In this document: positions 12,980 to 25,200 of the stretch, piece by piece
Layout of the letters: each line of letters begins with the position of its first letter
Numbering within the stretch: the stretch's first letter is position 1
From: Loxodes magnus
Taxonomy: Eukaryota > Ciliophora > Karyorelictea > Loxodida > Loxodidae
Assembly: GCA_946699065.1 (NCBI GenBank)
Contig: CAMPDV010002366.1
Span: 1 to 64,000 of the forward strand
DNA: 64,000 nt
Direction of reading: 5' to 3'
The notes under the pieces: model-generated
Databases searched by the model: none
What the model saw: only the letters and a program-made list of their open reading frames with translations
What the model was told of the DNA's origin: nothing
Program-made: the position numbers and the translations under genes

Positions 12980-15900
12980 ATGGATACCAAGCTAGTACCT
13001 TACCTCCTCTTTACTTTGATACTCTCTTTTAAGAATGCGCAAGGCCAAATTTTTGTCTTTAAAGAACTTAGTGATTATTATTAAATTCAATCAAATAAAA
13101 TCAGCTAATAGTTGGGTTATTTTGGAATTGATACTCTAGAATATGAATACGAATAATAGTTTTCAATAACATTCTGGATGTATCATGAGTGCTTAGTATA
13201 TGACAGCCTAAACTTAATACTCATTGAATAATAATAATGAGACAATCTTATAAAGATTTCTATAAACATAACTTAATAATAAAACAAGGATTTAATTCTT
13301 AAATTTAGTGCATTTGATAGCAGCTAAGAGGAAGAGAATTTTAAGTTAGAAAATTCTTGCAACTAATGGGTTTTTATAGGCATATAGCATTAAGAAACCT
13401 GAGAATTATCAGGTTAGTTGAGGATTTGTAGTAGCAAATTTAATTTTTAAGGGTTTGTGTAAAATTGTAAGGATTCTTTAGCCTTTAGTAAATATTTCTT
13501 TAAGGGATTTGATAATTCTGCTTAACTTTCAATTTTAGATTTAGATGGCTCAGATAGAAGTTTCTTTCCTATAAAACTCTTATAAGTTTTATTCTGGAAA
13601 TGCTAATCATTTTATGAATGAAATTATTTCATCGAAGCTCTTTAAGAACCTCCATGCTTTTAAAAATGTGGAGGTTATTGTATTGGACCTGAAGTTAAGG
13701 TTTGCTAAGATTATCAGCTTTATAGTTTAGCTGATTAAGTCACTCCTTTTTTATCTACTAAAGGGAAATAAAAGCAACAAATTAAAGTTTATGATAAAAA
13801 TAGCAAAAATCTTATGGCTTATTCCTTAAAATCCTTTAGTTTCTCTAGTTGGATTAAAAGTGATTGCGTTAATCTAGACATTCAATTTATATGATAAATA
13901 GACTCTTAATTTCTATGTTATCAGGCAACTTAAATAAAATCAAATTAGCATACTTTTAAACTTTTGTGAAGTTTATCTTAAGATACTACAAATGCATTTC
14001 AAATAGCTGAACAAAAATAACTTATTAATTGCTCTAACTGAATTTTCATAGGCATAAGTCATTAATAAGGAAGATTTTTTGACTTTACGATTATTTTTCC
14101 TAACGACGAAATAGAATTTTTCCAACAATTTGAAATTAATATAACATTAACTAAAAATTCTTATTAAGTTTTGGGAGGAGAAAGTTCAAATCAATTCGAA
14201 GGATTAATTTTATAGCCTAGATTCTATCTATTTGATTCTTTCCTAAACCAAACATAATTTTCTTAAATTGCTAACTAGTAAACACCTTGCTTGCTGAATA
14301 ATATTAATGTCTCTTGTAGTTCACCAGAAGTTCAGTATAGTTAAACTGATCTTAAACTATTAGAATTATCTGACTAACCACTATTAAATTAATCTCCATC
14401 CAATTTCTAAGTAAAATCATTTGAAACTTATTGATATAATCCTTAACTATATTCTTAAAATATTTGGTCAATTAGCTTTTGACTATTTAATAAAGGGTCA
14501 ACACTCTAAGAAGAAAATTTAGTTTAAATAGAAAACTTATACAAACTGACAATACAATATGATAAAATAAAAAATACTCAAACTATTAAATTTTATTACG
14601 ATAGTTAACTTATTTCAAATCAAACTATTTAGATTCCTATCTAGAAATGATTCTTCTTCCAACTTACATTAAATGCTTATCTATCAATTGTTACTACTTG
14701 CTTTACTGATTAGATGTAACCTCAAGAGCTAGATTGTCGAAATTTTGATTCTAGATTTAACTTTAGATCGTTTAATTATACTTATAGAATATCTTTAAGG
14801 TAAAGTCCTTTTTTAATGGAGAAATTATTTAGCCAAGGTTCTATACTTACGATTAATAAATAACTTAAGATGATTGAATCCAAATTATTAGCAAAGATAA
14901 CCCATGTGCTATCTTAAGCTCTACTGAGTGTATTTCTCCTCTATTATAAGATAATAACAAGTTACATTTTATAACCTTTACCCAAGATTAAATATAAACT
15001 TCTATAGATGATTAATAGGAATCCTCTTAGATTACATTTTCTAGTTTAGGCTATGATCCTTAATAATATTCGGATTAAAAATATACTATATCACTATGAT
15101 TTTAAAATACTGAATAACTTCCAAGCTTAAGAGATAGAAGAAACAGAAATTTATAAGTCTAGAAATAAAGAATTATTTGCTAAATAACTTCATTGTATAA
15201 AGAATCTATTACATTAGCTATTCAAACTAATAACTCTACATTATCAGAAGTTTATGTATTCGTAAATGTTCTTGAAACATAATAATAGTATTAATAACAT
15301 ATTTAAAATATGAAGTGATATTTAATTTTAATTTATTTAGGAAATAATGGAAAATTTAATATTTGCATAGAATAATATTCATCTTAATAAGATAAAGTTA
15401 TTAATATGAAATATTCTGATTATATTTAATTTAATAAGTAAAGTAAAATAATTTTAGGATCTAATAAAAAAGAAGATAATTTTATAGGAAACATATATGA
15501 TTTTAGATTTTACGTTTTTAATTAAGATTGATAATTAAATTATTTGGATAAAATATTAAATGAAAACTATTGCGTCTTAAATTACCAATGAAGTACTTGT
15601 AACGGTCCAAGTATAAATAGCTGCATTGAATGTAACTAAGCTTGTAAAGATTGCTAAGCTGATGATATTAATAATTGTATTAGTTGTCATGAGGGTTATT
15701 TGCATGAAGAAACCTTATAAAAATGCTAGCTTTGCTCAGATCTAATATAAAGTTGCAAAAATTGTAGTTATTAGTAAGGAATTCCAACTTGCAATTAATG
15801 TGAAGAAGGAAGCTTTTTAAATGAAGAATAGAATAAATGCTTACCTTGTCAAAGCTTTATTGAGAATTGTAATAACTGCACGTAAAATAATAGAACAATA

Positions 15901-18360
15901 ACCTGTAGCATCTGTGAAATAAACTACTGACTATCTAATAACTAATGCCCTAAATGTAGTTTATTAAATTGCTCATTATGCAATTAAACTGGAACTTAAT
16001 GCTTGTCATGTGAAGATGGCTTTTTATTAACCAAAATAAAAATTGTGATTCTTGCTAATTAATAAATTAGAAATGTTCTAAATGCGAAGATTAAATTGTT
16101 TGCTAGGAATGCACTTTTCCATATAAACTAGATTAAAATTAATGCTTATTAGACTGTTCGAATAACTAGTATTATTCTAACTAAGACTATATATGTAAAA
16201 ACTGTAACTAGAGTATTCCTTTTTGTGACGAATGTAATGGAAAAGGAGATTAATGCCTGAATTGTTAAGAAAATTTTATAAATAAAGGTATCGATTGTGT
16301 CGAATGCAGTGAAGAAATTAAAAACTGTAGCACTTGCAATAATAGTAAATGCATTTAATGCAATCAATAGTTTTTTTTGCTGGAAGGAAAGTGTGTTGAA
16401 AGTTGCCCAGCTGACAACTACATTAGGTAAAATGCGGAATGTAAAAAGTGCGATCAGCTCTTTGATAATTGTGAGAAGTGTGGTATAGAAGAATGTACAT
16501 AATGTAAGCAAAATTTTTTTTTAATTGAGTAATGTCCAAATTGTATAGAATAATAATATTATAAAGAACACAATTAAACCTTAGTTTCAAATGAAACATG
16601 TGCAAATTCATGTAACTAAACTTAAAAAATTTGCGCTTATTGTGAAAAAGGATTCGATTTAAAAACTTGGAATTGTACACCAAATTTTTCTAATTTTGAT
16701 AACCAGCAAAATGAAGAGAATTAAAATTATATAATGAAACCAACCAGTCTCGGGGACTTCAACCTTCATTAATGAGAATTAATCTATTATCAATTAATTT
16801 AGGCTATTTATGATGTTGTGATAATAGTTGGAGTTGAATGCTCTACTATTTTGACAGTTACACCAGGATCTTAGGGTGGATCATCTGCAGCATGATTAAC
16901 TCTTTTGCTCTCCTCATAGCTTATTTTAATAAACGCTTTTATAAATGTTTTAAAGCCTTCAAACTTAGCAGCTTATTATTTTCAACGAAGCGAAAGTAAA
17001 ATGATAACTCAAGGAAATGATAATAAATTTCAGATGTTTAATTTGGATGCTGATGAATTCAAAATTCAAGACGACATTTTACTGATAATAGGATACTATA
17101 GTTACACCTTTTTAGCAAATAGCTTAGTCCACATCTTTATAATTTTTATATATCTAGCCTTAGATTTAATTGTAGGTTAAATAGGAAAAAAAGTAAAAAC
17201 AAATAAAGTAATAAAGTTTAGGAATAAATATCTACACAATAGATTCCTTATCTCCATCTATTTATCATTCTCTATTTAACTTAACTACTCAATCTTGCTT
17301 TAAGCTTTCAACTTCAGTTTTGAAACATTCTATACTGGACTAAATTCAGTTTTATCGATAATTGGATTGGTAATTTTTTAAATGTAGGTTTTCTAAATAG
17401 TGGTAATATTGCATTTCTTCCAAATAGTACTTAAATTCGTTAAGCTATAGAAATAAGTTAAAGATAGCTAAATGAAGGATTAAACAATAGAAGATCAGTA
17501 ATAAATATAACTGCTAGAGAACAAATATTTCCCTCTCTTTGATGAACTTAAGAAAAGCCATGCGAATACCCTCATATTTTATCCTTTATTCTTGGTAAGA
17601 AGATTTCTCTTGGCTTTAGTGCTAATTGGAGTAAGAGAAAATTCCCTTGTCCAAATAATCTTGGTATCGCTGGTAAATATAGCCTAAGTAGTTTATGTAA
17701 TAGTTTGTAAACCTTTCATGAAAAGAGTAATGAATACTACTCACATCGTATTAGAAATCTGGTTTGTCTGTCTAAATATTTTAAACTTCTATTTCTATAC
17801 TTAAGACGACAAAAATGAAATTGAAAGAATAGATAAGGTAAATTCGGATAAATCAAAATTAGTGGGATTTATAGTAGTTCTAGTTTCAAATATCGTGACT
17901 TTGCTGGGAATAGTTATTTGTCTATACTGCCTTATTAAAGATGTAATAAAAAAGGTAAAAGAAAAAAAAAGTAGAGTTAGAAAAAACAAGAATAAGATTC
18001 AAAAACCTTCCCTATGGAAAAGATAAACAAAAGCTTTTTAATAACAGTTTAGGAAAGCTTTTAAAATTAGAATTATAAAGATTAAAACTCAACTTTAAGA
18101 GATTTGTAGTTAGTTGGAAACAAAGATTAAAGCTAAATTGAAGATTCAAAAATGGTAAGTAATTTTTATATTCTTAGGTTTCTTAAATTTATATAGAAGA
18201 GGAGGTAATTGCTATCAAGGATTTTAGCAATAAGAATATTTAAAAAGGAATAAAAAGTGATAAAGTAGTTAAAAAGAAAAAATCATCTAATGGGCAAAAA
18301 AATAAAAAGTCTCAAGGCAAAGGGAGGAAATCAAGGAAAAGAGAAAAGGAAGATTCTTGA
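12980..18360 (+). CDS. Cys-rich LamG-like multi-pass membrane protein
   Basis: Large predicted surface protein, about 1,780 codons. The start ATG (12980) opens a good signal peptide (MDTKLVPYLLFTLILSF). Next come about 840 residues with LamG/jelly-roll-like signatures (NCSNWIFIGISH; WSISFWLFNKGS; IQKWFFFQLTLNA). Then about 390 residues of furin-like C-x2-C repeats (roughly 15560-16720), about nine hydrophobic segments (16790-17960) and a Lys/Arg-rich tail ending at TGA 18358-18360. TGA reads as Trp at many sites (QETW, FYEW, HQWEL). Two 23-nt introns fit the 3' end. Two frame breaks, near 14885 and 16035, are each cured by one extra A in an A-run. The paralogue at 3367-8030 matches from the LamG region to the tail. 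Ciliate genomes carry many such Cys-rich membrane proteins; ligand and role are unknown. Surface sensing or adhesion is inference. Confidence 0.82.
18155..18177 (+). other. Short intron, 23 nt
   Basis: Begins GTAAGTAATT and ends ATTCTTAG. Removal keeps the Trp codon (TG|G) and, together with removal of the next intron, gives a continuous basic tail reaching TGA 18358-18360. Unspliced, the frame runs into poorer sequence and a different TGA. Inferred from frame and splice-site form. Confidence 0.65.
18205..18227 (+). other. Short intron, 23 nt
   Basis: Begins GTAATTGC and ends GGATTTTAG, the same length as the intron 27 nt upstream. Splicing joins the codon AG|C and opens the Lys-rich C-terminus (SDKVVKKKKSS...EKEDS). 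The exon between the two introns is only 27 nt. Confidence 0.6.
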
Positions 18361-18632
18361 GCATTAAACTCTTTTAAAAAGATTCTTTTATGGTTAAATA
18401 AATTTTAAATTTAAAAGAACCTTAGTCTATTTATGCTTTTTAAAGGTATTAAATCTAAATTTCAACCTTTTTATTTTGCCTAGATAATAAAGTTATGGCT
18501 TAAAGCTTAATTATATTTTCTTTAGAGATTATAGAACTTTTTGGTTTTTTTTCCTATTTTTTAATTTTTATGCTTTTACTTACATAATGATTGAATTAAT
18601 TAAGGGTAAATTACATTGTAAAACGAAAACCT

Positions 18633-19777
18633 TCAAATTTTATTTTATAAACTTTAGATTTTAATTCTCAAGTGAAAGGTTCTCGAAGAGATTCTATTTA
18701 GCTTAAACAATTTTTTCTTTAATGATTTAAAATCTTCCTAGGTTTATAATTTTTCTTCTGAAAATGACTAAATTATGCTGCTTAACTAGACGAACTTGCT
18801 CTTACATGCTAATTAAATTAAAGTAAATAATTTTCGCCTTTCAGCTTAATAAAATAATTTTTATGATATCACTCTCATTCTGAAACTCTCAGGTCTTCAT
18901 TATTGTTTTGACTTTATATTTTTTAGTTAAGTTTTTCTTCTCTTGTATCTTTGTTCATTCTAAAAATAATTATTTTAAGTCTTCTTTATTCAAATATTAC
19001 TAATGGATTTATTTTTCCCTCAATCATTCTTAAAATCAAGTTATTTGTTAATGTTTTTGTTTTATGCTAGACCATGCTTTTTAAATCTTAAAATCAATAT
19101 CTTCTAGTATTTATTTATTCTTTTTTGTTTCTTAATTTATTAATATTTGATTATATTCTAGCATTTCTTTTCAATTTTTTACATGCTAATTAAAATATTT
19201 TTTAACTGATATCTTAAACTTTCGAATAAACAGCTCTTAAATATTTTTCCAAGAATAAATTTAAACTATTATCATTTATGAAGTCTCTTATTCATTTTTA
19301 AGATAATCTATCTTAATAAAGTTTAAATGATTTCAATTTATTTAATGTCTTTCATTTAAGTGATAACCTTTTTACGGAAATTTAATTCTCTTTTCTGTGA
19401 AATAAAATAATTTTCTTCCTAGAATTTGAGTATTTATAGAGGTGTGTCTAATAGATACAATCTGCATAAGCTTTTAAATTAAACATAATATACATTAATA
19501 AAATATTTCTTATTAGCTTGCTATAGTTTATTTTTTAGTTGCTCTTAATAAAACCATTCATTCACTTCAGTATTATCAAATTATTGCTATGATATACTTG
19601 CTTTTATTAGGATATTCACTCTAGATATTAAAATTGTCATATAGTTGCATCATTTTTAAATTAATGTAGTTCATTATCAAATAAAGGTTTTAGTTTGTTA
19701 TTTTTACTAGGAATAACTTAAATAGCTTATATCTTTATGTAATTAAGGAAAATTCATACCTAACTAAAAGATATCAT
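18633..19777 (-). CDS. Unrecognised Lys/Arg-rich protein with IQ-like motifs
   Basis: No family recognised. The minus-strand frame ending at TGA 18635-18633 gives coherent, basic, helical-looking text for at least 250 codons. The final part includes RKLFTLIQLACKSKFVQLSS and SRTFHLRIKIQSLQNKI. Two related pieces, IFQLACKKLKRNAR and LIQLACKSKFV, loosely resemble calmodulin-binding IQ motifs, but the key Arg/Gly pattern is incomplete. TGA falls at several Trp-plausible sites (LKWKTL, QKWIRDF, RYWFQDL, QQWRPES). The 5' end is uncertain: the candidate ATG at 19777 is out of frame by one base with the 3' end, so a frame break, an intron or a later start is needed. Confidence 0.5.
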
Positions 19778-19779
19778 TA

Positions 19780-20450
19780 TATTAATTGATATTTATAGAT
19801 AGTTATGCTGTTATGAGGTTTATGAAGGATGTAATTTGAGGAATTTTATTATTTTATTTCCAGTAACGAGGATTTCTTCTTACTTGACTATGTGTAATTT
19901 TCCTCTGTTAATATCTAATTTATTAGGTATGGAATAATCTATAAAGAAAAGCTGATTTATTAGCTATCCTTGCATTTTAATTTGATATTAGATTATATCT
20001 TTTAAATAGCTTTATCTCCATATAATACATAAATAAAAGGATTATTGGCTATAGAAATTATAAGAATTGAGGTAGATTATTCAGGCTATTAATACAGGAT
20101 GTAAATGACTTAATTAAAATAAAATAAGTCATTCTGTTAAACTAAGAAATTGCTAATTTAGAACATAAAAAGGATTATAAAATAGCTTTGTCTAAGAGTA
20201 ATAAACAAATCTTCCAAGGTATAAATCTAGGCACTTAAAAAAAGTGTTCTTATAAAATTTAGAATTATTACAACTAAAAAGAAACCCTCAGGTACTTTTA
20301 ATTCCAACAGATAAAATCTTCAAGTGATCAAGGAAATAAAATTCAATGATAATATGAAAGGTATTAAAAGTTTATAACCTAAGTATATTTCTTTTCATTA
20401 GCTTAACTATTTTATCTAATACTCATAATTTTTAAATTTTTCTTAAAATT
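19780..20450. other. No gene recognised
   Basis: A/T-rich stretch between two coding-like regions on opposite strands, so it could hold both 5' ends and their promoters. I see no motif, repeat or RNA gene. Confidence 0.3.
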
Positions 20451-20459
20451 TAAATAAAA

Positions 20460-21849
20460 TAAAGGAAAGTTTTTTTCATGAAATCGAAGAAAGATTCTTA
20501 GTTTTATGGTAACTAGAAAATAATTGTCTAAAATGAATCATCACTTCATTTAGTTTACTTTTTCAAACTTTTGTTAAGCGTTTTAAAAATTATTAGTCAC
20601 CAGATATTTCTCAAATATCTTAGTTGATGTAAATAATTAGGAATGTTTTCTAAAAATTTGAATTATCTTATAATATGAAAATTATAATTAACATAAGCTG
20701 CATTTCTAGATAGGTATAGCCTAATAACTAAAATAAGAATAGTGTTAGTTATTTAATTATCTAATTCATTTTAGTAAAAAGCTATTATATGAAGAATCTT
20801 ATTTATAGCAGATATTTTATTTAGCTTAAGTTTATAAATGTCATATCTCCAATTTCAGTTGGATAATAATAGTAAACATTAAATCAAAGTACTTTAAAAT
20901 TTTGATTTGGATAAAAATAATCTTAAGGCTTATCTCTCTTAAAAAAGGTTAAAATTCTTTTCTAACTTAGACTGAAAGTTATAAAAATGATCTTAAACTT
21001 TTCGTCAAGTTTCTAATTTTAAATTTGATAGACTAGTAGAATTAAATTTAATGTAAGAGTGAGAACTGTAGAATTTTATTTTCGTTTGAATACAAATTTC
21101 TTACAAAACTAGCAAAAGATTCTTAAAATTTAATTTAATTCAGTGAGATCTTTTATAAATATAAAATCTTATTTCTTCAAAGCTTTTAAGATAAGCTTCC
21201 GTTAAAAACTTTCGAGATTTTTTAAGTTTGGAACTAGCAGGAAATAATTTAAAAAGTATTTAGTCAAGGGTATGAATCACTATTTTATATAGAAAAAGCT
21301 TTTGGTAAGTTTGCATCTTATTAAGATTATGACTTAATAGCAGAATAATCTCCCAGAGATATATATGTAGTATTAGCAAACTTGAAAGAACTTAATTCAA
21401 TTCTTAGTAAAATTTAAACTAAAGATACATATCTTTAAAAATTGAACCTAGCTAAACTATTTCATAATTTTATAAAAGTTATAGCCATACTAAATAATTA
21501 TAGAGTCAAGTATAGACTTTATAAAAGACATCACAAATAATAGATGTATAAAGCTTTAATTTTAAGAAATATAATTAAAAGATATAGTATAAAAACTTAA
21601 ACAAATTTAAAACAGCAGAGCTCTATTTTTATTTTAAGTATCGAAGATTTTTATAATATGAAAATTTTGCTTTCTTAAATAAGTAAAATTTTAAGATTCA
21701 GATAAATAATCCTTAAATCAAGCAACTTAAATTTTTTTCATTAAGATATAAGAAATGAAACTAAATAAATGTTGATATACTTCATCGATACTTTTGTACT
21801 TAATAAGTGTCAAGTTGTTAAAATAGAATTTTAGCTATTAAAATTTTGA
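20460..21849 (+). CDS. Unrecognised protein, possibly leucine-rich repeat
   Basis: From about 20960 one frame is convincingly protein-like and contains no TGA until 21847-21849, about 290 codons. It includes ESLFYIEKAFGKFASYQDYD, ANLKELNSILSKIQTKDTYL and DTFVLNKCQVVKIEFQLLKF just before the stop. Just upstream (20830-20940) another frame gives leucine-rich-repeat-like text (YLQFQLDNN; NFDLDKNNLKAYL), so a frame break near 20950 may join the two. Trp is TGG in the 3' part (QVWNQQE). The start is not determined. LRR identity is a guess from spacing only. Confidence 0.5.
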
Positions 21850-22177
21850 TTTCTTAGATATTACATTCATACATTTATTTTTTCATTTTTAGGTTTGAAT
21901 GTATTAATGAAATAGTTCTAAAATATGCATAATAATTTCATTTGTTAAAGATTAAATTTAAATAAATGTGAATATTTGCCTTAACCAATTTATCTATCTG
22001 CACTCTTTTTCTAATACATTTAAAATGTTTCAGAAAGTCATTCATATAATTAGTAGATTCTTTATATTTTTAAATTAAAATGCTATAAATTAAATATTCC
22101 TTTGATTGCTTTAGTTAAGGAAAAGGAAAAAAGGTTTATTTATTTATTAAATTAAATTTAACTAAAAAAATTTGTGG

Positions 22178-22217
22178 TACCTTCAATTTTCAGAATATGT
22201 TCTTCAAATTGAAGGTA
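22178..22217 (-). repeat. 3' stem-loop of the retrotransposon
   Basis: Perfect 12-bp inverted repeat with a 16-base loop, 27 bp past the ORF stop and just before the A/T-rich tail. By analogy with LINEs whose RT binds a 3' hairpin, it may be the template-recognition element. The stem is seen directly; the role is inference. Confidence 0.7.
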
Positions 22218-22243
22218 TTATATTGTTTTTAAATATTATTATA

Positions 22244-25200
22244 TCAAGTTTATTGCTCTTCAGAACTAATTTTCTAGTTTAGGTTTTTTTTTTCTTCTAA
22301 GTATCTCCTTTCTTGTTCATTTTCAAACTAACTTTCATTTTTTTCTATTTTCTGTTGTCAATCTTCTTCTTCTTCATCTTCGCTATCGTTTTCCTCTTCG
22401 TTCCAATCTTCTTCTTCCTCATCATTTTTCATCTAATTTTTTTGGACATCTTATTCTTTGTTTTCTTGTTTTTATTATTCTTCATTCTCTTCATTAAAAT
22501 TTTCTATTCTTAGATTTGCTTCTTTTTATTATTTCTCGTATTGCTCTTCTTCTTTCTCTTGTTATAGAATTTCTCGCCTCCTTTTGATAAACATTTGAAT
22601 GAATATTTTTATTTATTCATCCACCATTTCTATTTTTTTCTTAGAAAAAGAGTTTATATATAGTTAATCGTAACTTATTAGTTTCAAAATATCACATTAA
22701 CCAATTTTGGAGACCAATCATTCTCTTATATCAATGTAATATATACATTCCATTACATGTTGGAGAGTGTCATATTCTCCGCATATACAAAAAGGGTTTT
22801 CAATAATATAATTTCGATCTTTCAGAGTCTTTCGAAATGCGTAAGACTGGCTTCTAATCTTATAGATGCAAATTATTTCTTTCAAATATTTTTTGTTTAA
22901 TTTTGTGTATGTTATTTTGGGGAATTATCTTAGGTTTTAAAATTGTTCTGTATATATTTATGCAGTAGGCATTCTGCTGAATCTTGAAAGAGCTAATTCA
23001 AAATATGTCTTTTATATTTATGCCTACACATATTTACTGAATTAAGTTAAGTTGTTATTGTGCTCTTTATTATCAATTTCTATTTTATAAAATGAGGCCA
23101 GTTTCTAAACTTCATCATAATATTGATATCCCTCTTTATAATTGTTCTCAAACAATATTCCAATAGATGATTAAGGTTGATTTTAGCTTTCATTTCTAAT
23201 CTTAAAGAAAAACCTGAAATACTTAAGAGCCATCATGTGTTTGAATGGCATCCAGTTGAGGTCTACAAAGCATGATTCATTAAACGTATTTCCTGCTGAT
23301 TAAAAGGCTTTTCTGGCTATTAACCTCATGCTCTTTTCAATTCTGTTCAAGATTCCATTTATTCCATACTGAACAGTCCAAGGTATTAAGTCCCCACCGT
23401 ATTCTGCTTTAGGAAGCGTGAACAGTCTACAAAGCATTTTGAAGTTTCAAGGTGTTACGTTTCTATATCTTGATAATGCAAATACTGCCTTTTTAATTGC
23501 TGAAAGATAGTTTGCAGCAACGTATTTGCAATGGTTAATTAGATTCTTCTTTTGGTGAAGGATCACCCCTAAATATGTGACTTGCTGTTTCTAAATTATT
23601 GCTTGGTCTCCTATTTTTAAGTCTAGTTTTGTTTCTTTGCTTTTCTTTTTTAAAAACTATATCGTTTCGCATTTGGAGACATTTATTTTAAGAAATGTCT
23701 AATTGAAAATGGAGTTTGCTTCATTAATAAGTGACTACATATTTTTTTATGAGTTCGATAATAGGATTAAATCGTCAGCTCAACCTCTACAAGTGAACCT
23801 ATTCTTAAAATTAGCACATCTGAATCCTAATATTTCTCCTTTGTTTTCTATATGTCTAATGACAATGTCATAGTATAATAATGCAAGCACAGGTCCATGC
23901 GAACTTCCTTACATCACTCCATTGCTAAATTTCAATTTCTTAGAATTTGCTCCGTCTATAATAAAGGAAGTAGTTAAGTTATTATAAAATGATTCTAAAG
24001 CCAAGATGAGACCTAGTGGTAATTTGACTCTTCTTAGTTATTTAAAAAGAATTCTTCTTTCAATAGAATCAAACATTTTCTCTACGTCAATTAAAGTTGC
24101 AATCAATTTAGTTTTTCCTTTCGCTTGTTTTCGATAAAGATCTATGATTTATTGGATCACTCATATTTATTAGGTCGTTTATTTGTTCTTCATAAACCCC
24201 ATTTAGCTTGAGTGGATTAACTGTCTTTCATAAATTATTGAGTAGAGTCTCTTCGTAAGGGCCTTATCATATAATTTCAAAATAGTATTGATAAGGGAAA
24301 TAGGGCGTCAGTTTTTTCAATCGTCTTTACTTCCTTTTTTGAAAATGGGGATTATGATAGAAGTATTAAGCTCTTCAGGAATCCTTCCAATTCTAAGCAT
24401 GTTATTTATAAAAGAATGAAGCATCAACGCTAGATAATATCCTGCATATTTTAGCAGTTCTCCTTTTATTCCATCTGGCCCTGCTGCTTTACCATTAGGA
24501 ATTAGACTTATAAGTTAGGTAATCTCTTCTATTGTAAAAGGATCGAAATTTTATAAGTAAGAAAAGGGTTCATTTTGAATTTCTATGTTATTTTCATAAA
24601 TTGCATCTATTTTCTAGTTACTTAGTTCAATCTATTGGTTAGTTAAATTCGAATGCTTGCTAAATACCTAATTTTCCCATGCTTCTACAAATTAGTCCTT
24701 CAATTCCTTATTAAAATTCATCAAATTTCTTTGTCTAGGGTTAAGTATTTTCTTTGCTTAAGAAAACATATCTTTTGTGGTTTCATTGAGGAGTAGGAAT
24801 CTGTTTTTGGCCTTTTGTTTTTTAAATTTTCATAAATGATGCTAAAAGCTTTTTCATAATGTGTTCGCTCTTTAGTGAAGATCAATGATTTCTTAGTTAT
24901 TCCTCCCTATATATGCTAAAGTTTCTTTGTACAATTAATTTGCTCTCTTTGCTTCGATATATTTTTATGTGAGGTCCTTAGGAAGTCTATTATACTTCGG
25001 GTCTGGGATAAATGAGCCTAAAACTTAATCTGCATTGTTCTAAATGCAGTCTCTAATATAAGTGTATTAATCTTCTAAGTTATCTCTATCAATTAGGAAG
25101 AATACTTCTACTTAATCTTTGAATGAATTCTAATAGATAAATCTATCAATAGGATCCTACAGTCTACTTATTTTGTACTTTCTCACTTTTATTTTTTCAG

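Noticed and set aside
22313..22513. Standard-code ORF of 66 Phe/Ile/Leu-rich residues on the plus strand
   Set aside because: It is the antisense shadow of the acidic Glu/Asp tail of the retrotransposon polyprotein.
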